The notes: generated by a model not told the origin, from the sequence alone. A DNA stretch of 64,000 bases from Cloacimonetes bacterium UBA6097 (GCA_002435865.1 DIWV01000010.1:1-64000), one strand, 5' to 3'. Positions 8,897-17,013 are shown, numbered from the stretch's first letter. Made by a program: numbers and translations.

Positions 8897-8919
8897 ATTA
8901 CTGCCCCAATCTTTTATTA

Positions 8920-8948
8920 AGCACGGATATAATTTCCGTGCTTTTTTT
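8920..8948 (+). terminator. Rho-independent terminator of arcC
   Basis: An 8-bp stem, AGCACGGA with TCCGTGCT, around a 7-base AT-rich loop is followed by a run of T residues. It lies 24 bases after the arcC stop. Confidence 0.85.
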
Positions 8949-9003
8949 GTCATTCCCATAACCCGAATGGCGTCATCCTTGACTTGATCGGGGATCCAGC
9001 TCC
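8949..9003. repeat. REP-like 'GTCATTCC...GGATCC' dispersed repeat
   Basis: GTCATTCCC, GTCATCCTTGACTTGATC and GGGGATCC are remnants of the dispersed repeat seen again at 17080-17219, 22217-22262 and 23304-23466. It lies between the arcC terminator and the convergent 9115 gene. The rest of that gap shows nothing I recognise. Confidence 0.55.
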
Positions 9004-9114
9004 GTAAATAGCGTTTCCGGCTATTGTCTACATTAACAGGCGAAATGAATATTAACAAAGCTGCTTGTGTGGAGACATTAGCTAAATTTATTAATTTTAT
9101 AAATTCAGGAGTTT

Positions 9115-10386
9115 TTAGTTCCAAAACTCTTTACTAAATTCCAGAACATATGAAGCAGTTGTATAATCCTGTATTTCCATAAATGAGTTAATGACTTCGT
9201 CACATATAGATTTTATAAGTTTTATTGATTGCTTGTGTGGTGTGCTATCTTCATAGTATAAATTCTGAATGGATATCTCTATTCGTTTTCTGCTCAGTTT
9301 ATTGGCATGCCACAGCCAACCAATCAAACCTATGAGCCACATTTCATGTGCAGGTCTGTTTGAATTGTTGTCTTCCATCAAACCTTCTATGATATTTAAA
9401 CATGTTACAGGAACATTATAATTGTGAATTTTTATCTCTTCCTTGCTGATTTTAAAGAGTTGTTCAGCTTTATCGGACAGTGCTTGCACATACAGGAGAG
9501 CAGTATCAGTATATCCGAATTTTAAACATTTTACACTGCACCTATACAGGATATCATTAAGTTCAGTCATCAAATCAGTAGCATTGGTTCTGCTTGTTTC
9601 GATCTTCTCAATAAGAAAGGTCTTTATGCTAATAAAAACCTCTAATGAATCATTGTAATTATCTTCACTGCCATGCTCAGTGTCTCCATCCAGTGTTCTA
9701 AAAAGTGCATAATAGAGTTTGTGTAACATTAGCGTATCTACTTTGTCAGAAGCAATGGTTCTATCAGATAAGCAACTCACCTGACGAATCACATCATTTT
9801 TCTCCATTCCTGGTTTTCCATACTCACCCAGATAAGTAAGATCAAAGAACATACCATTCACCACATCATGTTCTTTATCGAGTTTTGGACATTTAGACCT
9901 ATGGGGCTTCTTATCAGGTATATCTTTGGTAAATTTGCATTTGATTACTTTACGAATTATGATGCATATTTTATTTCTAAGGGGTTCGCTACCTTGTTTT
10001 GTTGTGTCTGAATTGACAATGCGTTTTATTAATAGCTTAATAAGTGACTCCCTGCCTTGTTTAAAAAGAGCTCGGATTATGAAAAAAAACATACATAATA
10101 GAATTGTAAGCAATATACTTATAATTATACTCTGCCATGGTTCAGCTATAATATCTGGGCAAGGATGTATAACCCAAGTAAGTATTAGTGCTGTAATTAT
10201 GGAGATAGCTATCGATATGATATATATCCATTTCTTAATATATTTGATGTAAATTTTCCTAATGTCCTCATCAATGCTTAGTTGCACAATTATCAAAGGC
10301 AAACTTGCGAAAAATATCAATAGGGCAATAACTGATTGTAAATATGAAGAACCCCAGGTTTCAGAAAATTGAGGTATAGACATCAT
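9115..10386 (-). CDS. Membrane protein of unknown function in a signalling operon
   Basis: Not recognised. The N-terminus carries three hydrophobic segments (about residues 18-38, 52-73 and 84-108). A Lys-rich linker follows, then roughly 270 residues of predicted helical cytoplasmic sequence without familiar catalytic motifs. Its ATG overlaps the stop codon of the upstream receiver gene by 4 bases, so it is translationally coupled to that gene and, through it, to the histidine kinase. Placement suggests an output or sensor partner of the two-component pair; this is inference only. Confidence 0.7.
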   Translation of the reverse strand: MMSIPQFSETWGSSYLQSVIALLIFFASLPLIIVQLSIDEDIRKIYIKYIKKWIYIISIAISIITALILTWVIHPCPDIIAEPWQSIIISILLTILLCMFFFIIRALFKQGRESLIKLLIKRIVNSDTTKQGSEPLRNKICIIIRKVIKCKFTKDIPDKKPHRSKCPKLDKEHDVVNGMFFDLTYLGEYGKPGMEKNDVIRQVSCLSDRTIASDKVDTLMLHKLYYALFRTLDGDTEHGSEDNYNDSLEVFISIKTFLIEKIETSRTNATDLMTELNDILYRCSVKCLKFGYTDTALLYVQALSDKAEQLFKISKEEIKIHNYNVPVTCLNIIEGLMEDNNSNRPAHEMWLIGLIGWLWHANKLSRKRIEISIQNLYYEDSTPHKQSIKLIKSICDEVINSFMEIQDYTTASYVLEFSKEFWN

Positions 10387-10874
10387 GGAATCCTTCTAGA
10401 TATTTCATCTAGAAGATCTAAGAGGATTCTTTTCCCAGCTTTAACTGTTTTTTGTCTGTAATGCTTAATCTTCATAGATTCCAGTTCATCTTTTGTTTCA
10501 GATTCAGATTCTACTGTTAGAAATCCTACATTTTCCGGTGTTAACCATTCAGGTTTTATATACCCCTTTATCAATGGATCGTCCAGATTATCAATAAACA
10601 ACAATTTGGCAAGTTCCATCCCTAGTCTGGTAGCATATTTATCTCCACCATGTCTAAAAAACCAATTTGCAACATCTTGATTATTACCCGGATCCATTCT
10701 GATATCAAAAATAAGGATATCATAGTGTTTATTTTTTATCATTTTTAATGCTTCAGATATTGATTCGGCTATATCCAAAGCATAATATCCGCAACCAACA
10801 ACCGGACCTGTATATTCACTAAGCATCTTGGAAGCCTGGTCCTCTATCCACAGCACTTTGATTTTCTTTGCCAT
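10383..10874 (-). CDS. Response-regulator receiver-like protein without output domain
   Basis: The 163-residue protein has a receiver-like layout: acidic pair in KVLWIEDQ (E11/D12), phospho-acceptor candidate D57 in ILIFDIRMDPG, then a long insertion (about residues 61-105), and VGFLTVES and HYRQKTV at the positions of the conserved Thr/Ser and Lys. No DNA-binding or enzymatic output domain follows. It lies 8 bases after the multi-PAS kinase and overlaps the membrane-protein gene by 4 bases. AGGAGG precedes the ATG. The insertion makes it an atypical receiver; a pseudo-receiver role is possible. Confidence 0.7.
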   Translation of the reverse strand: MAKKIKVLWIEDQASKMLSEYTGPVVGCGYYALDIAESISEALKMIKNKHYDILIFDIRMDPGNNQDVANWFFRHGGDKYATRLGMELAKLLFIDNLDDPLIKGYIKPEWLTPENVGFLTVESESETKDELESMKIKHYRQKTVKAGKRILLDLLDEISRRIP

Positions 10875-10882
10875 ATCTCCTC

Positions 10883-13132
10883 CTATAGTTCTTTTCTAAG
10901 TCTTATAGTGACATTTGTAATAAATGGTCTAGAATAATTTATCTTTGTGATGACCTTATCAGCAGGGACACTGGTAATAATCAACTGCCCTTTGTGTTTG
11001 TTTTCGATGATATTTCTGGCATCATTTAATCCATATCCTGTTCCAATCCTGCCCTGCTCGTTAGATACTATGCCCCTGTATCCTACTTTAAAGATAAGCT
11101 CATCTTCAAGTTCTTTCTTGTGTATAGCTGTACCATAGTTTATTACTTCAATAATTACCCAATCGACTTCTTCAGTTATTTTTATATCAATCCATCGTTT
11201 GTCATGCCCAAGGCGGTTCCACGAATACTTGATAGCATTATGCACTATACTCGACAAACTCCTCTCAATCTCCAGAGCGTTAATACTAATTAATGCAGAA
11301 GAAACGCGGAATTCATCTCTTAATTCGGTATTAAAATGATTGGCAAAATCTCTGTGATTGCTGAGAGTCTTTCGTACGATTTGACAAATATCTTTATTTT
11401 CAGTCCTCCATTCCTCTTTAATATTTTGAGTAATCGCTTGCCGAAAATTCCTAACCTGACTTTCGATTGTAACGACGACATCATTTATCTCGTGTATAGA
11501 AACTATACTCGAATATCTGAGAAAAGAATCTATTTGAGCGAGAACAGTATCTATAATCTTGGCATCGACTGGAATATTATATGAAGCAATAGAATGCAAT
11601 TTTGCTCTAAGAATTAAGACAAACTCTTTATATCTTGGAATAATAAGAATAGGATTCTGCACATCTATATAGGTTTTAATATCTTTATTCAGCCTTGTGA
11701 GTTCCTTTTTTAGTGCAATATCTCTCTTTGCCTGTAAGAATAGTGCATTGATTATTGAATTCAGCTCCTGCATACTGTATGTTAAATTATTCAAAAGTCT
11801 TTTTATTTCTTTATTCGCCAAATCAGTGTTCAATTCCTTGTCTTTATCCTGAACATCATGATCAATATATTCTGCTATTGATTCCATTTTACTATGAATT
11901 AGGATAAGAATGGTGGAATAATTATGTAATATTGCACCAATATCATAAGATATTTCAGTTACCTTTTCTCTTAGTTCTATTTCAGCATCAATCTTGCGTA
12001 TAACACCCACTCTTCCGGTTATGGTTCCGTTTTTATCCCGCATGATTTGACTGCTGATTTCCGTTTTAAAAGTACTTCCGTCTTTCTTTTTTGCATTAAA
12101 GACATGCCCGAGCAGAGGATTAGTATCTGCTTCCATTAGTTTATTGATATAAGTATCATACTCCTCTTTTGAACTAAAGAAGATTATGGGGTCTTTACCA
12201 ATGACTTTATGTTCATTCTCGTATCCGAATATCTCTGCGAAGCGAGAATTGCAGTGTTCTATTGAGTGTCTTTTGTTTTTTGTCTCAACTACATAAAACC
12301 CAACCGGAAACTGCATCAGTTTTTTTTGCCAAACGCTATCAGTAATGTCATACAATGATCCTTGTCTGCCATAGTACAATTCGCCTTGTTGAGGAATTTT
12401 AAAAGTATTTAAGCGCACCCATATTTTCTTTCCGCCCTTATTATACAATTCAACTTCCTTATTGATGAATTTATATGGTGGTTTCATAATATCTTTTTTA
12501 TTTTCATCAGCAACATCGGGATTGACAAAGATGTCTCTGACATCTGTTTTCTCTAACTCTTCTGATTTGTATCCAAGCAGTTCTTCTGCAGCTTCATTGA
12601 TCTTAACAAATTTATCATCCGCATCAAGTTGATAAACACTGATTGGCAAATTTTCAAATAAGCGACCGAATCTGTAGTCGTCTTTAATATCTAAAATAAT
12701 ACCACAGAAGTGTGTTATCCCCATTTTTTTATCCCAAATACCCCTACTAATATCTTTTACTATCACTTCCTTGTTGTTGTTTTTTAAATAAAGAACATCG
12801 ATATCCCAATCATTGATGTCGCCCTTATTAATAATTCGTTGATTTCTTATAGAACGATAACTGGGAGTCTGATAATAATCCAATACATTCGTTTCATTAT
12901 CTATTATGTTATCTGCTCTGAGAATTGATTCATATTGTCTGTTATGCTTGACTAATATACCATCTATATTAGTTACATAAATGCCTATAGGCAGATTTAA
13001 CGTATCTATAGCAGATATTATCTTATTAAGATTTGCAATTGTCAGAAACCGTGTTGATGAGTTTGGATTTAATTTTGCTATAGTTATCTTTTTGTATAAA
13101 CTAATATCATAGTTGCTTGTTTTTTTTCCCAT
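10883..13132 (-). CDS. Soluble multi-PAS sensor histidine kinase
   Basis: The 749 residues hold three PAS-like segments: about 30-120 (LNLPIGIYVTNIDG), 153-265 (ENLPISVYQLDADDKF, EELLGYKSEEL) and 272-385 (FPVGFYVVE, IFGYENEHK). A helical dimerisation region around 390-470 follows, with H403 in AILHNYSTIL as the candidate phospho-acceptor. The C-terminal ATPase domain (about 600-745) has an N-box (IVHNAIKYS, N632), a G1 box in which NYG replaces DxG (665-667) and a G2 box GRIGTGYGLNDA. No membrane segments are visible, so it should sense an intracellular cue. AGGAG precedes the ATG. It heads an operon with a receiver protein and a membrane protein. Confidence 0.85.
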   Translation of the reverse strand: MGKKTSNYDISLYKKITIAKLNPNSSTRFLTIANLNKIISAIDTLNLPIGIYVTNIDGILVKHNRQYESILRADNIIDNETNVLDYYQTPSYRSIRNQRIINKGDINDWDIDVLYLKNNNKEVIVKDISRGIWDKKMGITHFCGIILDIKDDYRFGRLFENLPISVYQLDADDKFVKINEAAEELLGYKSEELEKTDVRDIFVNPDVADENKKDIMKPPYKFINKEVELYNKGGKKIWVRLNTFKIPQQGELYYGRQGSLYDITDSVWQKKLMQFPVGFYVVETKNKRHSIEHCNSRFAEIFGYENEHKVIGKDPIIFFSSKEEYDTYINKLMEADTNPLLGHVFNAKKKDGSTFKTEISSQIMRDKNGTITGRVGVIRKIDAEIELREKVTEISYDIGAILHNYSTILILIHSKMESIAEYIDHDVQDKDKELNTDLANKEIKRLLNNLTYSMQELNSIINALFLQAKRDIALKKELTRLNKDIKTYIDVQNPILIIPRYKEFVLILRAKLHSIASYNIPVDAKIIDTVLAQIDSFLRYSSIVSIHEINDVVVTIESQVRNFRQAITQNIKEEWRTENKDICQIVRKTLSNHRDFANHFNTELRDEFRVSSALISINALEIERSLSSIVHNAIKYSWNRLGHDKRWIDIKITEEVDWVIIEVINYGTAIHKKELEDELIFKVGYRGIVSNEQGRIGTGYGLNDARNIIENKHKGQLIITSVPADKVITKINYSRPFITNVTIRLRKEL

Positions 13133-13200
13133 ATTTACAACTCCTATTCGAGATAGGGTAACCTAATTGTTATTATTTACTAAATTACATCACTAAGTAA

Positions 13201-13228
13201 ATTGCAATTCAACTCCATTTTCTGTCAA
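13201..13228 (-). promoter_or_regulatory. Putative sigma-70 promoter of the kinase operon
   Basis: On the minus strand, TTGACA (13223-13228) and TGCAAT (13201-13206) are separated by 16 bases, about 65 bases upstream of the kinase start codon. The -35 box is perfect and the -10 box matches 4 of 6 positions. Confidence 0.4.
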
Positions 13229-13363
13229 GTAAATAAATATCTACGGATGTACCTATTTTATTGAACGAATCTAGTCTTTGGTTGTATTGCATCTCTACTG
13301 GAGCATCATATTTTACTCCCAAAAAGGGGGTTTTGTTATCAGTGAGTTTTGTGTATTCCGGAG

Positions 13364-13711
13364 TTAAATGTTGTGATTAAATCTCTTATAATTTTTAACC
13401 TCCGGCAATAACCCGGCTTCCATAGCACTTTTAACGCTGATGCACGGCAGGTTGTCATCATAAATCTGCTGACGTGTAAGAGTCTTGAGGTCAATACCCG
13501 GAAAAGTCTTTGCCATTGTGAACATCACTTTCATAAACAGGTTATTCCAACTATGCACAGGGGTGAATTTGCTTTGCTTGAGTTGGTTGTAAAGTTCCAG
13601 ATACCAGGTCAAATCTTCTTTGTAAGCTTGGGATGACTTTATCTTTCCTACAGATATTGAACTAGTTTCTAAGGGGTATCTAAGGGCTAACCCCTTAGAT
13701 ACCCCTTCCAT
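13364..13711 (-). CDS. Small ORF fused to repeat element E2, function unknown
   Basis: A 115-codon ORF of which about the first 15 codons are the hairpin repeat E2 itself (MEGVSKGLALRYPLE). The remainder (SWNNLFMKVMFTMAKTFPGI, LTRQQIYDDNLPC, SAMEAGLLPEV) looks like genuine, soluble protein sequence but matches nothing I know. There is no sensible ribosome-binding site at the first ATG. It may be the remnant of a larger gene or a small gene carried with the repeat. A second ORF (16690-16977) is fused to the related element E3 in the same orientation. Confidence 0.4.
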   Translation of the reverse strand: MEGVSKGLALRYPLETSSISVGKIKSSQAYKEDLTWYLELYNQLKQSKFTPVHSWNNLFMKVMFTMAKTFPGIDLKTLTRQQIYDDNLPCISVKSAMEAGLLPEVKNYKRFNHNI

Positions 13712-13725
13712 CTCCCTTTAATCTC
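13671..13725. repeat. 11-nt phased palindromic repeat element E2
   Basis: In-register 11-mers: AAGGGGTATCT, AAGGGCTAACC, CCTTAGATACC, CCTTCCATCTC and CCTTTAATCTC. The centre folds as a perfect 16-bp stem (AAGGGGTATCTAAGGG) with a 5-base loop. On the minus strand its GAGATGNAAGGG start matches elements E3 and E5. It lies just upstream of the helicase-HEPN island. Confidence 0.85.
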
Positions 13726-13859
13726 CAATGGATTGAATAAGGAATGAAAAGGAAATGATTAGGGTTTATACATGGAAATAAGAAAGTATTGAAGCAATTC
13801 TACCGAATTTCAATGTTAAAGTATCTCTGCTATTTCAGTCAATTATCCCTTCAAACTGC

Positions 13860-13887
13860 TTGACAATAAAAAAGCTTTCTTTATATC
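13860..13887 (+). promoter_or_regulatory. Putative promoter of the peptide-helicase-HEPN cassette
   Basis: A perfect TTGACA (13860-13865) is spaced 16 bases from TATATC (13882-13887). The predicted transcript would start near 13894, about 50 bases upstream of the 35-codon peptide gene. It is the only convincing promoter in the 230-base gap between E2 and that peptide. Confidence 0.5.
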
Positions 13888-13943
13888 TGTAAAAGTAGGG
13901 TTTGAATAATAGCATAGGTATATCGCTCGAAAAAGGAGGGATT

Positions 13944-14051
13944 ATGAGTCTTATAATACCCCTATTAGTGTTAACTATTATTTGTTATGCTATTATTGCA
14001 AGTCATAGCTTTATTTGTAATTATGCAGTATCGCAAAACATTGTTCTATAG
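13944..14051 (+). CDS. 35-residue hydrophobic single-span peptide upstream of the helicase
   Basis: An ATG preceded by a near-perfect AAGGAGG (13933-13939) opens a 35-codon frame ending in TAG. The product starts MSLIIPLLVLTIICYAII and consists of one hydrophobic span of about 18 residues followed by a short polar tail with two more Cys/Asn residues. It ends 28 bases before the helicase ATG and follows a predicted promoter. Size and hydropathy resemble type I toxin or small regulatory membrane peptides; no family is recognised. The ribosome-binding site is the strongest in the region, which argues for real translation. It could also be a leader peptide. Confidence 0.55.
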   Translation: MSLIIPLLVLTIICYAIIASHSFICNYAVSQNIVL

Positions 14052-14079
14052 CATTTGTAAATTTTAATTGGAGTTGCTA

Positions 14080-15789
14080 ATGATTGATCAAGTTCAAGAT
14101 AGAGATGATTACGTACAAAAGATTGTAAAGTCTGATGCTAGCAAAAAACTTATCGTAGCTGGACCAGGTACAGGAAAAACACATACATTTAAACAAATAT
14201 TGTATGGAAAAGATCCTAAAAAGAATTTGGTAATGACATTTATAAATAAGCTTACTGATGATTTAAAGTGTGATTTACATAAATGGGCTAAAGTAATGAC
14301 TTTTCATAAATACAGCTTATGGATTTTAAAAAGGATTATGCCTGATTGGATAACCTATCCACAAGTAATAGATTTAATATGTTATGATCTAAGAATAAAA
14401 GCAGATAATGTTAAGAACTTGTTTCACAACATGATTAGTGATGATGTAAGAATAAAATGCTACCTGACTAGATCATCTTATTATCGTGCATTAAGTTTTA
14501 ATGACGCAATATATCGTGTTGTAACACAACTAAAATTAAAAAATGAACTACCTATTTATGAAAATATACTAATTGATGAATTCCAAGATTTTAGTATACT
14601 GGAAGTTGAATTAATCAAACAATTAGAAAATCATGGAAATATTATTATTGTAGGTGATGATGATCAAGCTGTTTATCAGGGGAAATCTGAACCTGGTAGA
14701 TTAATTAAAGAATTCTATAAATCTGGTGATTATGAAATATTTGAGCTTCCATATTGCAATAGATGTCCCAAGGTTATTGTAGACATAGTAAATGAAATCA
14801 TTTTTAAAGCAGTTAAAAAAGGACACTTAAAGGATAGGATACATAAACCTTTTACCGCATTTGAAATTGGCAATGAGATACTAAATAGTTATTATCCTAA
14901 AATCAATGTTTATAAAATGAAATCACTAGATGCCTTAAGTTATTATTTACCCAATTTACTTAAGATTATCATTGATAAAGAAATAGATGATTTTAATGCA
15001 AAAGATTCTAATGATCCAATAGCTCTAGTAATTGGGGGGCGACATTTTTTAAGAGAAATAGATGCTGAATTATCAACACTTTTACCAGATAGATATTTAT
15101 ATAAAAAAACTGAAATATTTTGTTATCATTTATATGATGCATATAAATATCTTTTGGAAGAGACATATTCAAATCTTGGTTGGCGAATAATAATGGAGAT
15201 TGATATATTTGAACCTAGAGAAAAGCGTAGAATTATCAAAAAGTCGTTAGATAATATAGATTTAGAGGATTTATTACCAAAAGAATATATTAAGAAGCAT
15301 AAACTAGCTTTAGATTATTTTAGTGTCCTTTATAAAACAAAACAAAATGATTTAAATGCAGAAACCAATTTAAAATTGCTTATTGGCGACTGTGAAACTT
15401 GTTACATAATTGATAAATGTGTAGAAAATGAAGAAAGTGATAGTTGTTCAGACAAAATTCCGATTTTACTTACTTCTTTTCAAGGATGTAAAGGCTTAGC
15501 TGCAGATTATGTGTTTATCATAGGATTTAATAATGGTGTTATACCTTATCGTAGTAACATGATAAAAGATATTGAAATCTGTGAACTAATTGTAGCACTT
15601 ACAAGAACACGAAAAGAATGTTATTTAATGTCAGTTAATAATTACAAAGGTATACCACAGAGAGTTAGTTCTTTTGCATCATGGATCCCGAATAAATATA
15701 AAAAAGAGTTTAATTCTTTATCTATAAATGATGTTAAAGATATGATAAAAGAATCTTTAGAAGAAGATCAAAATGATATCCCATTTTAA
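14080..15789 (+). CDS. UvrD/Rep-like superfamily 1 helicase (GajB-like size), accessory
   Basis: Superfamily 1 helicase of 569 residues. Motifs: Walker A AGPGTGKT (27-34), Ia VMTFINKL, Walker B LIDEFQDFS (164-172), III IIVGDDDQAVYQG, IV LPYCNRCP, V LLTSFQGCKGLAADYVFI, and VI IVALTRTRKECYL. It is much shorter than housekeeping UvrD/PcrA (about 700 residues) and close to GajB of Gabija defence systems. No GajA-like OLD nuclease is adjacent. The ATG at 14080 follows GGAG; the in-frame TTG at 14068 is not preferred. The sequence is markedly more AT-rich than the flanking housekeeping genes, consistent with horizontal acquisition. It probably works with the peptide upstream and the HEPN protein downstream. 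Confidence 0.85.
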   Translation: MIDQVQDRDDYVQKIVKSDASKKLIVAGPGTGKTHTFKQILYGKDPKKNLVMTFINKLTDDLKCDLHKWAKVMTFHKYSLWILKRIMPDWITYPQVIDLICYDLRIKADNVKNLFHNMISDDVRIKCYLTRSSYYRALSFNDAIYRVVTQLKLKNELPIYENILIDEFQDFSILEVELIKQLENHGNIIIVGDDDQAVYQGKSEPGRLIKEFYKSGDYEIFELPYCNRCPKVIVDIVNEIIFKAVKKGHLKDRIHKPFTAFEIGNEILNSYYPKINVYKMKSLDALSYYLPNLLKIIIDKEIDDFNAKDSNDPIALVIGGRHFLREIDAELSTLLPDRYLYKKTEIFCYHLYDAYKYLLEETYSNLGWRIIMEIDIFEPREKRRIIKKSLDNIDLEDLLPKEYIKKHKLALDYFSVLYKTKQNDLNAETNLKLLIGDCETCYIIDKCVENEESDSCSDKIPILLTSFQGCKGLAADYVFIIGFNNGVIPYRSNMIKDIEICELIVALTRTRKECYLMSVNNYKGIPQRVSSFASWIPNKYKKEFNSLSINDVKDMIKESLEEDQNDIPF

Positions 15790-15790
15790 A

Positions 15791-15859
15791 AAAGATATAT
15801 CTGCTTTAATTATGGTATATAGATATATCTTTGATTTGTACATGCTATATGAATAAAAT
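15791..15859 (+). promoter_or_regulatory. Palindrome and putative promoter between helicase and HEPN gene
   Basis: Perfect 12-base inverted arms AAAGATATATCT (15791-15802) and AGATATATCTTT (15821-15832) enclose 18 bases. Overlapping the right arm, TTGATT (15831-15836) and TAAAAT (15854-15859) are spaced by 17 bases and would start transcription about 10 bases before the HEPN ATG. The arms could be an operator or a weak attenuator hairpin; they lack a T run. Confidence 0.4.
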
Positions 15860-15874
15860 ACAAACGGAGTTATT

Positions 15875-16663
15875 ATGTTATCGAAGATTGAATTAATGCT
15901 GAAAGAATATTACAATTTAATGGAACTTGGAAACAAGATATATGCATTTTTGTATTTTACATATATACCTAAAAGTAGTATAAATACGACTAATATTAAA
16001 AAAGATGAAACAATTAAGGATATCAACTTAGAGTATGAAAGATGGTACACAAAATCAGTAAATCTGATAAAAGTCCTTTTACCTGAACGGCTTAATGACT
16101 TTAAAAAATTCTACTACCAAGAAAATAGAAAGTCTATAAACCACTCTAACTATACTATGACTGATTTTATGATGGGAATTCCTCTTTTAAGTAGTAGTTT
16201 TGCTGTTTTTGCAGATGATTTATCACAAGTTGTTAATACATATAAATCTCAACTCAATATTCTTGCTTCTGTTGAAGAATGCTTTGAAAGTAATTTGTTT
16301 GAAATTAAACAAATACTTCAATCTAATGTTTTCGGTGATGAACTTGATGCAGCTATAGAGTTAAATAAGAATGGTTTCGCAAGAGCTGCTGGTGCAATGG
16401 CTGGTGTTGTTTTAGAAAGACATCTTTTAAGTGTACTATTAAAATATCCCGAAATTAAACTACTTAAGAAAGACCATTCAATAAACGGATACAATGCTAT
16501 CTTATTGAATAATAAAATCATTAATTCAAGTCAAAAAATTAACATAGATTATTTATCAAGCATTAGAAATAAATGTACTCATCCTAAGAACGATGAACCA
16601 AAATCAGCAGAAGTAAGTGATTTAATTGAAGGTGTTGCAAAAGTTATCAAAACTATATTATAG
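15875..16663 (+). CDS. HEPN-type protein with Rx4H motif, candidate RNase effector
   Basis: The 262-residue protein has an N-terminal helical part of unknown type (1-150). The C-terminal domain (about 155-262) reads ARAAGAMAGVVLERHLL, then YLSSIRNKCTHP (R231-N-K-C-T-H236) and EVSDLIEGVAKVIKTIL. The R-N-x3-H arrangement in a small all-helical domain is the signature of HEPN ribonucleases, common in toxin-antitoxin and abortive-infection systems. No partner nucleotidyltransferase or antitoxin gene is visible, but an SF1 helicase lies 85 bases upstream on the same strand. CGGAG precedes the ATG. Low GC matches the helicase. HEPN membership is my inference from the motif. Confidence 0.65.
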   Translation: MLSKIELMLKEYYNLMELGNKIYAFLYFTYIPKSSINTTNIKKDETIKDINLEYERWYTKSVNLIKVLLPERLNDFKKFYYQENRKSINHSNYTMTDFMMGIPLLSSSFAVFADDLSQVVNTYKSQLNILASVEECFESNLFEIKQILQSNVFGDELDAAIELNKNGFARAAGAMAGVVLERHLLSVLLKYPEIKLLKKDHSINGYNAILLNNKIINSSQKINIDYLSSIRNKCTHPKNDEPKSAEVSDLIEGVAKVIKTIL

Positions 16664-16689
16664 TTATATTCTCTTTATATTATGATAGT

Positions 16690-16977
16690 TTACTCCCTCC
16701 ACATGAGAAAATAGCCGATGTCGAGGTGTTCGTGGATATAATCTGCTAAGTCTGGGCATATATACTTTACTTTTGCAATAAAGTTCATCAGGTTGGTACG
16801 CACAACCCGATAGTCGTCATGGGTTTTATTATGCATCTTTCTTATCTTGCCATTTTTGCTTAGAGCATTCTTTAAATATTCCTCATACTTCTCACGTTCT
16901 TCCCTAAGGTCATCCTTTCTCCTCTTTCGTTCCATTTGTGTTTGGTCAGAGATGCACGGGTGATATACGGGTCGCAC
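16690..16977 (-). CDS. Small basic protein ORF fused to repeat element E3
   Basis: A 95-codon frame opening with GTG inside the hairpin E3; the first 14 codons are repeat-derived. An internal ATG at 16935 would give 81 residues: a strongly charged start (MERKRRKDDLREEREKYEEY) and a tail with NFIAKVKYICPDLADYI. No family is recognised and no ribosome-binding site is clear. The fusion with the repeat parallels ORF 13364-13711 with E2. It is convergent with the HEPN gene. Confidence 0.4.
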   Translation of the reverse strand: MRPVYHPCISDQTQMERKRRKDDLREEREKYEEYLKNALSKNGKIRKMHNKTHDDYRVVRTNLMNFIAKVKYICPDLADYIHEHLDIGYFLMWRE

Positions 16978-17013
16978 CCGTATATCACCCGTACATCTCC
17001 CGTATATCTCCCG
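16948..17013. repeat. 11-nt phased palindromic repeat element E3
   Basis: Six in-register 11-mers: AGAGATGCACG, GGTGATATACG, GGTCGCACCCG, TATATCACCCG, TACATCTCCCG and TATATCTCCCG. The centre GGGT-CGC-ACCC starts a stem that runs through CGGGTGATATACGGGT and its complement. Compared with E5, stem positions change together (CGGG/CCCG versus AGGG/CCCT), keeping pairing. Confidence 0.88.

Noticed and set aside
14068..14079. TTG start for the helicase
   Set aside because: It overlaps the GGAG ribosome-binding site of the ATG at 14080.
14068..16663. Gabija (GajA-GajB) system
   Set aside because: The helicase is GajB-sized, but there is no OLD-family nuclease beside it; the partner has a HEPN-type motif instead.
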